64,000 nucleotides of DNA from Paenibacillus xylanexedens. Lineage in GTDB: Bacteria > Bacillota > Bacilli > Paenibacillales > Paenibacillaceae. Position 1 is the stretch's first letter, and the number at the start of each line of letters is the position of its first letter. The position numbers and the translations under genes are program-made. Shown here piece by piece: positions 35,180 to 43,885 of this stretch. Under the pieces are notes generated by a model, which was not told the DNA's origin, ran no database searches, and saw only the letters and a program-made list of their open reading frames with translations. The stretch spans positions 1-64,000 of the forward strand of contig NZ_JAGIKV010000031.1 of NCBI RefSeq assembly GCF_017874615.1, given 5' to 3'.

Positions 35180-36029
35180 ATGAATTACTTCATTTTTTAA
35201 GACATCAACGATTTGGCTCCCAAAGGGCGCGCTTCATCAGGGTTAGAATCTGCTGAACAATTCTCAGTTTTGTAACTGATCGAATCATTCTCTGTCTTAA
35301 AGAATCACCCTTTAACCAGGACGTGTCTCAAAACTCGCTGAAGTGCATCTTTTAATATCTTTCGCTCCATGTTACGTCACTTTGCCTTTTCGTCCCATGC
35401 TGCGTCACTTTCCCTTGACGTGCCCCGGCACGCCTGCTGAAAACTTCCGGCATGGGACGAGAATGCGGCAAAATCTGCTTCCTTGGAGGTTGAAGCGTAA
35501 CTGGAACGTGCCTGGAGCAGAAAATGGGGCTGAACATGGAGCAGAACATAGAGCAGAACATAGAGCGGAGCGCTAACGAACCTGTGACGTCTTATTCAGC
35601 GATTTGAAGCGCCCACAGTAACCTAAGGAATCTGAAACACGCTATATTTGAATAACCTACCGATTACAACGGGTTTGTCAGGTGATTTTGGTAAATAACG
35701 TGTCTCATGTTCCTTACAAAATAAAATGAAGACCCGAAGGCTAAATAAGACGTCCTCGGTTCCTTAGAAAATCGTCTGGGACAATCCACCAGGATCAGCC
35801 AGTCTGGACTTCAAGATGTTTTGGACGCCCACGTCCTTCAACGTAGAGCATGCCTGACAACGTATGACATGCCTGAGTTTGAAGGCACACCCTGATGAGG
35901 AATAAAAAGGAATGAACCTCAGCAATTATTTGCTATCAACACATAGTATATTGACTTGCTAGCGTTTAAAAGAAACTTAGGCGGGTAATAACATAGCGAA
36001 CCACTCAATAATATGAGGAGGGATTCACT
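35180..36029. repeat. Repeat-rich intergenic region
   Basis: No gene is supported. It holds imperfect inverted repeats: TCGTCCCATGC near 35390 with GCATGGGACGA near 35451 (flanked by TTTGCC/GGCAAA), and GACGTCTTATT (35586-35596) with AATAAGACGTC (35744-35754), the latter enclosing a second inverted pair. A 12-base unit GAGCAGAACATA repeats about 2.5 times at 35538-35567. These look like dispersed non-coding repeat elements. Confidence 0.5.
35964..35988 (+). promoter_or_regulatory. Sigma-B-type promoter
   Basis: GTTTAA (35964-35969) and GGGTAA (35983-35988) are 13 bp apart, a precise match to the general-stress sigma-B promoter, 42 bp ahead of a YflT-like stress gene. Confidence 0.75.
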
Positions 36030-36635
36030 ATGCAGAAGAAAATCGTAGGTGTGTTTAATACAGAACGTGAAGCATCACAGGCTATCGAGGGTCTGAAAGC
36101 ACAAGGATTTACTTCAGACGAAATCTCCGTTGTTACACAGGATCGGGATGAACTGAAGGCAATTCGGGAAGAGACAGGTACCAAAGCCCCTGAGGGCGTG
36201 GCTGCTGGTGCAGCAACAGGTGGTGTACTTGGTGGTGTAGCCGGTCTGCTCGCAGGTATCGGTGCACTAGCCATACCCGGCATAGGACCGATTCTGGCCG
36301 CAGGCCCTATCGCAGCAGCATTTACCGGTGCAGCTGTGGGTGCAGGAGCTGGCGGATTGGTGGGTGGACTTGTGGGTCTTGGTATTCCGGAAGAGGACGC
36401 TAAACAGTATGAGGAGTATGTACAGAATGGTAAAATCCTGCTGCTCGTAGATTCTACGGATCGGGACTCCGATGTGTACGATGTGTTCAGTGGCAACAGC
36501 CATCTTAACCGAGACAGAGCCGAAGCAGCTCATCGCGGAGATGTGCCTGCCGAACGTCCGGATCTGGATATGGAAGAACGCAGATTGGAAGCTCAAAACA
36601 AGGCAGCGCGATTCGGTAACAATACATTCCTGTAA
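36030..36635 (+). CDS. YflT-like general stress protein
   Basis: A 201-residue protein. Residues 1-60 match the general stress protein 17M/YflT domain (KIVGVFNTEREASQAIEGLKAQGFTSDEISVVTQD begins it), followed by a Gly/Ala-rich membrane-like hairpin at about 65-120 and an acidic then charged tail. A sigma-B-type promoter lies just upstream, which agrees with a stress role. Biochemical function is unknown. GAGGAGG precedes the ATG. Confidence 0.85.
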   Translation: MQKKIVGVFNTEREASQAIEGLKAQGFTSDEISVVTQDRDELKAIREETGTKAPEGVAAGAATGGVLGGVAGLLAGIGALAIPGIGPILAAGPIAAAFTGAAVGAGAGGLVGGLVGLGIPEEDAKQYEEYVQNGKILLLVDSTDRDSDVYDVFSGNSHLNRDRAEAAHRGDVPAERPDLDMEERRLEAQNKAARFGNNTFL

Positions 36636-36728
36636 TCTTGCCGCGAATTTATTCAATATGAAATAAAACCCAATGACTTATTATCTGCAAAATGGAATGA
36701 CATATATGATCCACCAGATGGTCATTAG

Positions 36729-36757
36729 CCGGTTTCCTTAAGGGAGGCCGGCTTTTG
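36729..36757 (+). terminator. Terminator after the YflT-like gene
   Basis: GCCGG and CCGGC arms with partly paired inner bases, followed by TTTTG. Confidence 0.65.
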
Positions 36758-36812
36758 TCCCTGTGTTGCATATGGGTGGGTGTCAATAATGTCGGATGGT
36801 GTTTTTACCAAG

Positions 36813-37205
36813 TCAAGCAGGGAATAACAATACATATAACAGTACAGCCAAAGCGAGTCCAATCACCAGTAGCATCATGGTAAGAAACCGGATTAATCCG
36901 GTCGATGCCTGAAACGTCTGTTCATTGATTTGTGTACGCTTCCGATGATACGCTGCTGCCGAATACACAATGATGGATATGCCGCCAATCAGAGAAGTGA
37001 TACCCGTAATAATCGCCGCAATATGTGCAAGCCGATCATACGCCGACGAGTTGAAACCAAATCCGGCAGCAAGAAATCCGATGCCCGCCATGGCAATACC
37101 GGTGCGTACCCAGGCCAGAAAAGTTCGCTCGTTAGCCAGATGTTGCTGGACATACTTGGAATCGGTAGTGGTTACGTCTTTGTCTGTTAAAGAAATGTGA
37201 ATCAA
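36813..37205 (-). CDS. DUF202 (YidH-like) membrane protein
   Basis: A 130-residue protein with the DUF202 signature LANERTFLAWVRTGIAMAG at about residues 23-41 and three membrane helices (about 35-52, 62-85, 105-128). Role unknown. The start is uncertain: a TTG at 37205 directly abuts GGAG, and the next possible codons are ATT. It is divergent from the acyltransferase gene. Confidence 0.82.
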   Translation of the reverse strand: MIHISLTDKDVTTTDSKYVQQHLANERTFLAWVRTGIAMAGIGFLAAGFGFNSSAYDRLAHIAAIITGITSLIGGISIIVYSAAAYHRKRTQINEQTFQASTGLIRFLTMMLLVIGLALAVLLYVLLFPA

Positions 37206-37279
37206 CTCCGTTCATTAAATATACGGATTCATTTTCATTATATCTCTTATCGTAAAACCAAGAAAGGATGGCTGAATGT

Positions 37280-38428
37280 ATGCCTCGCAAAGAACGAATT
37301 ACAGAAATAGAGAGCTTAAGGGGAATCGCCTTTGGAGCGGTGGTTCTCCAGCATTCCATCGCACATTACTCATTAGTCCCGGAAACGAGACTGGAGGATG
37401 GCGTGTTACTGGCCATACTGCTGATGCTCTCCAAATTTGCAGTTCCTTTATTCATATTCATAACAGGTATGGTGCTCTTCTATAACACGGGAGACAAGCT
37501 GCATTACGGCAAGTTTATGAGAAAAAGAGTAAACGACGTGATCGTGCCTTACCTTATCTGGTCACTCATTTATTTTACACTTGCACCGCGGGGCTGGACC
37601 GGATTTGGATGGAATGACATCCCAGACTTAGGCCTGAAGTTGCTTACGGGCAAAACGACTTCACACTTTTGGTACATCATTATGTTGATTCAGTTTTATC
37701 TGTTATTTCCGCTCTTTTTGCATGCCATTCGTTATGTATATAACCGATATGAGGCCAAGGGGCGCTTGATCGCATTATTGATTTCTGGTGTGGTGTATCT
37801 TGTACTTGCGGATCAATTAAGAAACATCGCCAAGTTCATGGAACGGCTGAATATCCCGGTGCTGACAGATGCTTTTACAACGTATGCAGACCGCAATTTC
37901 CTCTATTTTTTTATTTATTTTGTACTTGGTGCAGCAGCGGGGTTATCCGTCCAGCACTGGAATGAATGGATTCATCGATTGCGCTGGATATACTGGACAG
38001 TGTTTATTGTTCTGGGTCTGCGGTTTACTTATTTATTAATGCTGGAGTTTCAGAAGCCGGAAGGAATCAAAATTACATTCTACACAGTCAGCTTGATCCG
38101 CCCTGATATGGCACTCTATCTGATCGCTTCCATTATGGTCATGTACCAGCTGGCTGGGAAACTGCATAACCTCAGGGCTACACGATTGCTGGGATGGATT
38201 GGTGGTGTATCGTATGGCGGTTATCTGATGCATATGTTGATGCTGCGGTATAGCTACATTCCGGATGAGTTATTGTACGTTGCTATGGGCTGGAACCCTG
38301 TCGTCCGAATGATCATCACCTGGTTGTTGGCTCTTGCATTATCCTGTGTACTGACATGGCTTATCTCGCGTGTAAGCTGGGGCAAATGGATTGTGGGAAC
38401 CGTACCGAAGTCTGTCCGAAATAAATGA
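37280..38428 (+). CDS. Acyltransferase family 3 membrane protein
   Basis: A 382-residue protein with about ten membrane helices. It opens with ITEIESLRGIAFGAVVLQHS, the typical beginning of acyltransferase-3 proteins with the conserved Arg and His, and continues with FITGMVLFY. Such enzymes acetylate or succinylate exported polysaccharides. An ATG at 37268 is in frame but overlaps the ribosome site, so I prefer 37280. No polysaccharide genes are adjacent. Confidence 0.88.
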   Translation: MPRKERITEIESLRGIAFGAVVLQHSIAHYSLVPETRLEDGVLLAILLMLSKFAVPLFIFITGMVLFYNTGDKLHYGKFMRKRVNDVIVPYLIWSLIYFTLAPRGWTGFGWNDIPDLGLKLLTGKTTSHFWYIIMLIQFYLLFPLFLHAIRYVYNRYEAKGRLIALLISGVVYLVLADQLRNIAKFMERLNIPVLTDAFTTYADRNFLYFFIYFVLGAAAGLSVQHWNEWIHRLRWIYWTVFIVLGLRFTYLLMLEFQKPEGIKITFYTVSLIRPDMALYLIASIMVMYQLAGKLHNLRATRLLGWIGGVSYGGYLMHMLMLRYSYIPDELLYVAMGWNPVVRMIITWLLALALSCVLTWLISRVSWGKWIVGTVPKSVRNK

Positions 38429-38928
38429 ATCCATCAACATATGAAAAATTCACAATAGATCACCACAGCCGCACAGAAGTGTACGGGAGTACGAGAGTAT
38501 ACGAACACAAGATACAGAGCACAGGTATTACAGCTTCTGCACTGACTTTCTTGTCATTAAAATTCTTGCACACGACTCGCTGAGCCTTGAAATAAACAAA
38601 CTTTTGAATCAATTTCATAACTCACTAAAAATGAATTTCTGTAACTGGATATAGACAAATTGAACCGTTTCGATCTATATCCAGCCTTGATTGAAGCAGC
38701 TAAAGGTATTATGAAATTGATTCTTTTGAATAAAAATTAAAATTTCATTACATGAAAAATTCACAACAGAAAGCCTTTTTCTGTGCTTCCCCTAGGTTAA
38801 CGCGTATCCACACGATTTCTTGCTCGCCCTCTTTGAAGATAGATAAAAGGGAGGCAAAGCGGAGAAAGATGGCAGAACCCGAACATAAGTTTTATAATAC
38901 TAGATATATAGGTTCTGACAGGAGGGGA
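38429..38928. other. Intergenic region with a nested palindrome
   Basis: The open frame continues here but has no ribosome site until 38929, so I see no gene. At 38606-38723 an outer inverted repeat (GAATCAATTTCATAA with TTATGAAATTGATTC) encloses an inner one (CTGGATATAGA with TCTATATCCAG, 38645-38684). It could be a protein-binding site for the adjacent rtp-like gene product or an RNA structure. Confidence 0.45.
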
Positions 38929-39309
38929 ATGAACGTGGCTTTTATGATTGCACAGCGGGCATTTATCAAGCTTTATCTGATTACGATGGTTGAACAGCAC
39001 AGGGGGTATGGTTACGAGATGCTGGAGGCGATGAAGCAGGAATTCAAAGACTACGGTTATGTACCACCCCAGAGCGAGGTATATCGGGCATTACATGAAT
39101 TGGTACAACAGGGTGTATTTTATCGCACGAAGAAGCTGAAGGGTAACGATCCAAAGGTCGATTTTCAGGAAATCGTTTTATATCATTTCACGGATGATGG
39201 TGCGGAAAAAGCTGAGTTATACAAGAAACAGGTCAAAACGGATCTGGATCGTTGTCTCGGCATGTTACACAAGGCAGAAGAGGACAATTACGGTACGAAA
39301 GGAAGATGA
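38929..39309 (+). CDS. rtp: Replication-terminator-protein-like winged helix protein
   Basis: A 126-residue protein that, from memory, resembles B. subtilis Rtp (122 residues) along its whole length: QRAFIKLYLITM near 8, EVYRALHELVQQG near 50, EIVLYHFTD near 84 and LYKKQVKTDLDRC near 100, with the closing coiled helix that dimerises Rtp. Rtp blocks replication forks at Ter sites. PadR-type regulators share the fold and are the alternative. AGGAGGGG fixes the start at 38929. Its stop overlaps the start region of the next oxidoreductase gene. A nested palindrome lies 200 bp upstream. Confidence 0.65.
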   Translation: MNVAFMIAQRAFIKLYLITMVEQHRGYGYEMLEAMKQEFKDYGYVPPQSEVYRALHELVQQGVFYRTKKLKGNDPKVDFQEIVLYHFTDDGAEKAELYKKQVKTDLDRCLGMLHKAEEDNYGTKGR

Positions 39310-39311
39310 GC

Positions 39312-40319
39312 ATGAACAGACAGTTACAGTGGGGTGTACTAGGTACGTCAACCATTGCCAAAAATGCAGTCATTCCAGCGATCCAGCAGTCCGAACGTGG
39401 TGAGGTGTTGGCAATTGCCAGCCGTAGCAAGGAAAAAGCGGGAACCCTTGCCGAAGAACTCGGCATTGCCAGATCGTATGGCAGTTATGAAGAGCTCATC
39501 GCTGATCCGGACATTGAAGCCGTCTATATTCCTTTGCCTAACCATATGCACAAAGAATGGACCATCAAAGCGGCACAGGCTGGCAAACACGTGTTGTGTG
39601 AGAAACCGGCTGCCCTGAATGCTGATGAATCGGCAGAAATGATTGAGGTATGTCATCAGCAAGGCGTTCTTTTTGCAGAAGCAATTATGTATCGATATCA
39701 TCCCAAGCACAGACGTGTACAAGAGATTATAGCTAGTGGAGAGATTGGCATCGTCAGAGCCATCCATGGTAACTTTACCTGTAATACCGCTGATGACAAG
39801 GAGAATGTAAGGTTCAAAAGAGAGATGGGCGGCGGATCATTATTCGATCTTGGCGTGTATCCGATCTCGGCGGCCCGGATGTATCTGGGACAGGAACCGG
39901 AAGCGGTAACAGTTCACGCTCTATTCTCGGACGAGCATGATGGCGTGGATATGATGGCGTCGGGACTGGTAGAATTTCCGAATTCGGTAGCTTTAACTTT
40001 TGACTGTGGCATGTGGGCTTCAGGTCGAGCGGAGATGGAGATTCTCGGGACGGAAGGGCGGATTGAACTGCCAAAAGTGTTTGGCTGGGAGAACAGTGAT
40101 ATTCCACCTCAGATTATTGTGCACACGGATTCGGTCAGTCGTGAGGAGCGTGTATCCGTGTCGAATTCCTATGTGCTTCAGGTGGAGACGTTTGCAACGG
40201 CTGTGCTTGAAGGAGAGGCCTTACCTTTCAGTCCGGAAAATACTATTCAAAACATGCGCGTGATTGATGCGTGCCTGGAATCGGCTCGAACTCGTCAACG
40301 TGTGCAACTGATCGATTAG
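39312..40319 (+). CDS. Gfo/Idh/MocA family oxidoreductase
   Basis: A 335-residue NAD(P)-dependent oxidoreductase. The Rossmann motif GVLGTSTIA is near 7-15 and the family motif CEKPAALN near 98. The C-terminal domain contains GGGSLFDLGVYPI. The ATG at 39312 has AAAGGAAG seven bases upstream. Substrates in this family are often sugars or inositols; none can be named here. It is translationally close to the rtp-like gene. Confidence 0.9.
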   Translation: MNRQLQWGVLGTSTIAKNAVIPAIQQSERGEVLAIASRSKEKAGTLAEELGIARSYGSYEELIADPDIEAVYIPLPNHMHKEWTIKAAQAGKHVLCEKPAALNADESAEMIEVCHQQGVLFAEAIMYRYHPKHRRVQEIIASGEIGIVRAIHGNFTCNTADDKENVRFKREMGGGSLFDLGVYPISAARMYLGQEPEAVTVHALFSDEHDGVDMMASGLVEFPNSVALTFDCGMWASGRAEMEILGTEGRIELPKVFGWENSDIPPQIIVHTDSVSREERVSVSNSYVLQVETFATAVLEGEALPFSPENTIQNMRVIDACLESARTRQRVQLID

Positions 40320-40356
40320 ATTAGGTTAAGTCAGTTTACACATACTAGAAAACGCA

Positions 40357-40388
40357 GACTCCATCTTTAGGATGAGAGTCTTTTTTTC
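40357..40388 (+). terminator. Terminator
   Basis: AGACTCCATC pairs with GATGAGAGTCT (one bulge) around a short loop and is followed by seven T. Confidence 0.75.
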
Positions 40389-40589
40389 TGTCTTAAAATG
40401 TTACCATTATAATATTTTACAATTTAAACGTCTGAATTTGATATTTATACCAAATTGATGTGATATAAATAGTCATGAGATGACTTGTTTACTATAATCT
40501 AGCAGAACGCACAACTAGAAAGTTACAGCTTGCACTTATGCATATCGTGACAACGTTCATCTACTTTGAAGGATCGGGAGGCCGGATTG

Positions 40590-41030
40590 ATGAAAAAGTT
40601 GATATCCACCGCATTACTGGCATTGTTGTTAACGTTTGTTTTCCTCACAGGTTCACAGTTCACTCCAGTCGGACAGCAGAAGGCATCTGCTGCAACATGT
40701 ACCATCATCAATACGTTTACAGGTGTAGCAAACTATTTGAGTGCAAACGGAACGTTGCCATGTAACTTTATTACCAAATCACAAGCAACAGGACTCGGCT
40801 GGGTAGCTTCACAAGGAAACTTGGCTGTAGTGGCTCCTGGGAAAAGCATCGGTGGAGACGTATTTGGCAATCGGGAGGGGCTTCTGCCTTCAGCAAGTGG
40901 ACGTACATGGCGCGAAGCAGATATTAACTATACTTCCGGCTTCCGTAATTCGGATCGGATTGTGTACTCCAATGATGGACTCATCTACAAAACGACAGAT
41001 CACTATGCATCATTTACACGTTTGAAATAG
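40590..41030 (+). CDS. Secreted ribonuclease of the barnase family
   Basis: A 146-residue precursor with a signal peptide (MKKLISTALLALLLTF, cleavage likely after ASA near 34). The mature part is barnase-like: SGRTWREADINYTSGFRNSD is present almost unchanged. Catalytic residues are all kept at barnase spacing: K63, R95, E109, R119, R123, H138. Two cysteines (C37 and C58), absent from B. amyloliquefaciens barnase as I remember it, could form a disulfide. The barstar gene follows 14 bp later. GGGAGG precedes the ATG. Confidence 0.93.
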   Translation: MKKLISTALLALLLTFVFLTGSQFTPVGQQKASAATCTIINTFTGVANYLSANGTLPCNFITKSQATGLGWVASQGNLAVVAPGKSIGGDVFGNREGLLPSASGRTWREADINYTSGFRNSDRIVYSNDGLIYKTTDHYASFTRLK

Positions 41031-41044
41031 AGGAAGGAGCAGCC

Positions 41045-41320
41045 ATGAACACCGTGATTCTGGATGGAGAAGACTTTGCTAGTAGCGCTGAACTTCATCA
41101 ACAATTAAAGGATAAGCTGGCTCTGCCGGATTTTTATGGCGGTAATCTCGACGCTCTGTGGGATTGTCTGACGGGTACGATTGAACTTCCACTAGAGTTA
41201 AAATGGACCAACTATCAAATCAGCGAAGAACGACTAGGGAATGAAGCAGACCGGGTACGTGATTTGATGTTGGAGGTACAGGCTGAACAGTCTGGATTTC
41301 AATTGCATGTTGAGAAGTAG
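41045..41320 (+). CDS. Barstar-family ribonuclease inhibitor
   Basis: A 91-residue intracellular inhibitor with the barstar sequence LPDFYGGNLDALWDCLTG at about residues 27-44, the helix that plugs the barnase active site. It lies directly behind the barnase gene, with GAGGAAGGAG upstream, so host cells are protected from their own enzyme. Length matches the family. Confidence 0.93.
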   Translation: MNTVILDGEDFASSAELHQQLKDKLALPDFYGGNLDALWDCLTGTIELPLELKWTNYQISEERLGNEADRVRDLMLEVQAEQSGFQLHVEK

Positions 41321-41362
41321 GCAGCAAATAAAGGCAGTTCAAATATAATCCGTCCAGCCGAG

Positions 41363-41388
41363 CAGACCACATGTGGTCTGTTTTTTTG
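41363..41388 (+). terminator. Terminator of the barnase-barstar operon
   Basis: A perfect 18-bp palindrome CAGACCACATGTGGTCTG followed by seven T. Confidence 0.75.
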
Positions 41389-41404
41389 TTATAGGAGATT
41401 GTTA

Positions 41405-41445
41405 AAAAGGTTGTTCAAAAAGTCTTTGTGTTGATTACGAATCAT
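41405..41445 (-). repeat. Partial copy of an interspersed repeat
   Basis: The reverse complement resembles the right end of the element at 45530-45730: shared blocks are TTGATTACGAA and GGTTGTTCAAAAAGTC. Only about 40 bp of similarity is seen. Confidence 0.45.
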
Positions 41446-41524
41446 CTGAAAGTAGAGCGAGATTTTACTTTGTTTACTTGTCGTTAAAATTATTTTCACG
41501 AAGGTATTGATTTCTGCATAACTT

Positions 41525-41562
41525 ACGTTAAAATAAAATTAACATGAAAAATATTTTAACGT
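41525..41562. promoter_or_regulatory. Inverted repeat, operator candidate of the MFS gene
   Basis: ACGTTAAAAT (41525-41534) and ATTTTAACGT (41553-41562) are perfect inverted arms 18 bp apart, ending 17 bp before the MFS start. A related half, GTTAAAATTATTTTCACG, lies near 41484. The ArsR-type regulator downstream is the likely binder. Confidence 0.55.
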
Positions 41563-41578
41563 TGAGGAGTGAAAAGGG

Positions 41579-42868
41579 ATGAGCGATAACACAGCAGTTG
41601 GCAAGCAAGGTATGGGTGAGTTAATACGAATCAGACCGTACATGCAATTTATGCTTAGTAAAGTTGTATCCAGATTTGGTGATTCGATTGACTCGATTGC
41701 CTACAGTTGGATGGTGTACATTCTAACCGGTTCGAAAGTGTTGATGGGTACGTTGCTGGCGGTGAATTTTTTGCCCAATATCCTTCTGGGTCTGTTCGCC
41801 GGGGCTTTGGTTGATCGCATGTCTCCCAAAAAAGTGATTGTGATTACGAATACGGGTCGCGGGTTGTTGGTGGGTATTACAGCTCTGCTGTTTGGATTGG
41901 GCCAACTTGAAGTCTGGCATCTGTTTGTCATTACAATTCTGAATTCTCTGCTGGAATGTTTCACTACGCCTGCGGAAGTGTCCAGTGTCCCCAGATTGCT
42001 TCCCACATCGATGCTGCTTTCGGGTAATGCCATGTCCTCTTCCGCAACCAGAGTGGCCGAACTCGCAGGACTTGCAGTGGCGGGTGCCCTTATTGCTACA
42101 ATAGGGATTGCCTGGACGATCTTGATTGATGCGGGGTTGTTTGCGCTAAGTGCTTTAATTATGAGCCGAGTAGGCTACCCTGAAGTCTTAACATCTGCTA
42201 ACAATGAAGATAAAACATCAATTGAAATGAATTCTCATCTATCCGACAAAAGTAGCATATTTTCCGAAATGGCGGAAGCTTTTCATTTTCTCCGTAAACA
42301 TGCCTTATTGTTAATTGTCTCCATCCTGTTTGCCTTCGTTAATTTCTGCCTGATGCCGTTTAATGTTCTCCGTACACCCTATGTCATTGAAACGTTGCAT
42401 GCTGGCGCTGGGGGATTAAGTCTGCTCAGTGGGCTAATGGTGGGAGGTATGCTGCTTAGCGGTGTATGGTTGACACAAAGGGGAGCGAATTATCGTAAAA
42501 GTGTGCTGGTCATCAGCGGTATTGTCATGTTGGGTCTCAGTTATGCGATGACGGCACTACCCGCTTATATGACTTCCTTCCAACTGCCGGTTGCAGCGGC
42601 CTTTTGTCTACTGATGGGTATGGGGATCCCTCTCGCTACAACACCGCTGGCTACCTATCTTATGGAAGTTACCCCCTCGGAGATGCTGGGCAGAGTGTAT
42701 GCCCTTCAGACTATGCTTGTCTTGAGTGTTGCGCCCCTTGGCAGTCTGGTTTCGGGAGCACTTGCAGATTGGTTGACTATGCCTGTTCTTTTTATCGTCT
42801 TTGGTATTATGCTTGCCATGTCAGCAGGTATGCTGTTATTTAGCAAAAGTTTTCGAAGTGCTCTGTGA
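41579..42868 (+). CDS. MFS transporter
   Basis: A 429-residue transporter with about twelve membrane helices and a central cytoplasmic loop of about 25 polar residues near 205-230. The first loop contains GALVDRMSPKKVIV, the MFS motif A, and the protein starts FGDSIDSIAYSWMVY, typical of the drug-efflux-like MefA/Tet(V)-type subgroup. GAGGAGTGAAAAGGG precedes the ATG. It is followed by a winged-helix regulator, so it may be an inducible efflux pump. Confidence 0.88.
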   Translation: MSDNTAVGKQGMGELIRIRPYMQFMLSKVVSRFGDSIDSIAYSWMVYILTGSKVLMGTLLAVNFLPNILLGLFAGALVDRMSPKKVIVITNTGRGLLVGITALLFGLGQLEVWHLFVITILNSLLECFTTPAEVSSVPRLLPTSMLLSGNAMSSSATRVAELAGLAVAGALIATIGIAWTILIDAGLFALSALIMSRVGYPEVLTSANNEDKTSIEMNSHLSDKSSIFSEMAEAFHFLRKHALLLIVSILFAFVNFCLMPFNVLRTPYVIETLHAGAGGLSLLSGLMVGGMLLSGVWLTQRGANYRKSVLVISGIVMLGLSYAMTALPAYMTSFQLPVAAAFCLLMGMGIPLATTPLATYLMEVTPSEMLGRVYALQTMLVLSVAPLGSLVSGALADWLTMPVLFIVFGIMLAMSAGMLLFSKSFRSAL

Positions 42869-42925
42869 AGATATTCAGATGTGATCATTAGCCGATTTTC
42901 TGCATCAAGTCATTTCTCGCTCGTT

Positions 42926-42955
42926 TTGACCGAAGTCCTGACGCAACGTTATAAT
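42926..42955 (+). promoter_or_regulatory. Sigma-A-type promoter of the winged-helix regulator
   Basis: TTGACC (42926-42931) and TATAAT (42950-42955) are 18 bp apart. Confidence 0.65.
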
Positions 42956-43001
42956 AGAGATATCGATGGACAACAGGTACCCCGGAAATGAGGATACAGG
43001 G

Positions 43002-43694
43002 ATGGCGCGCAAGGTTCTTTCAACAATTGAAGAAATTAAAATCTACTCCGATCCGTATCGGATACAGATCATGAATATGTTTAACAAGCAGGGCAGACCA
43101 TCCACTGTCAAAGAGATCGCCGACCAGATGGGTGAGGTGCCAGCCAAAGTTCACTATCATGTGAAAAAGCTGGAGAAAATTGGTCTGCTGACCATCGTTT
43201 CCACGCGTGAGATTAATGGGATTATCGCAAAATATTATGAACCATTCACCGGAGAGATCCATCTCCGTCATGAAGATGAAGACAAGGAAAACTCACCATT
43301 GAAACAGGTGTTTCGGTCCGAGACGCTCAAATTATTAAATGAAATGTTCGAACAGAGTCGTCAGCGATTCATGCATCAGGCGGAAAACGAAGATCGGATG
43401 TTTCTCTCGGACATCACGCTGTATGCAACCCGTGAGGAAGTAGAGCAGTTGTATAAAAACATCATAAAACTCTGTGAACCCTATACTACAAAAGAGAATC
43501 GACAAGGGGAACATGAGGTCTTTCAGTTATTCTCTGCTCTCTCTAAACCTATAGTGAAAATACCTGCTTCTAAGACAGATGCAAAAGAGAAAAAGAAAGC
43601 TACGTCTGATAAGGGTAAAGCAACTCCGAAAACGTCTCGATCTGTGTCTAAGCGGCAGGAATCTGCATCATCTGGTAGTGAGTCGGAAGAATAA
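43002..43694 (+). CDS. Winged-helix (ArsR-type) transcriptional regulator
   Basis: A 230-residue regulator with an N-terminal winged helix (IYSDPYRIQIMNMF, then STVKEIADQMGEVPAKVHYHVKKLE as recognition helix) and a helical effector part. The last 45 residues are a low-complexity Lys/Ser/Thr/Glu tail, unusual for the family and likely disordered. A promoter TATAAT ends only 11 bp before an upstream ATG at 42966, leaving no room for a ribosome site, so I choose the ATG at 43002, which follows GAGG. It probably controls the MFS gene. Confidence 0.8.
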   Translation: MARKVLSTIEEIKIYSDPYRIQIMNMFNKQGRPSTVKEIADQMGEVPAKVHYHVKKLEKIGLLTIVSTREINGIIAKYYEPFTGEIHLRHEDEDKENSPLKQVFRSETLKLLNEMFEQSRQRFMHQAENEDRMFLSDITLYATREEVEQLYKNIIKLCEPYTTKENRQGEHEVFQLFSALSKPIVKIPASKTDAKEKKKATSDKGKATPKTSRSVSKRQESASSGSESEE

Positions 43695-43772
43695 ATGGAT
43701 GGAATACATGGGTTCAGCGTTATCGCTGGAAGCAAGTAACCGCAAACGTGAGAGACTGCTTAGAAGAAAACT

Positions 43773-43802
43773 AGAAAAAGCCGCCCAATGGCGGCTTTTT
43801 AA
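43773..43802 (+). terminator. Terminator
   Basis: AAAAAGCCGCC pairs with GGCGGCTTTTT around AAT. Confidence 0.8.
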
Positions 43803-43885
43803 TGCGTGATAAGGAAGGCTAATGGTAGAGCAGCCTATTGAATCCAATTCAATTTTGACGCTTCCCGTTTCAGTTCATAACGAAG

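Noticed and set aside
35343-35576. Short open frame in the repeat-rich gap
   Set aside because: It is built on the tandem GAGCAGAACATA repeat and ends in repetitive AEHRAEH; no ribosome site.
36005-36496. Antisense open frame opposite the YflT-like gene
   Set aside because: It is a shadow of the Gly/Ala-rich segment.
38752-38928. N-terminal extension of the rtp-like gene
   Set aside because: No ribosome site, no similarity to Rtp, and AGGAGGGG clearly marks the ATG at 38929.
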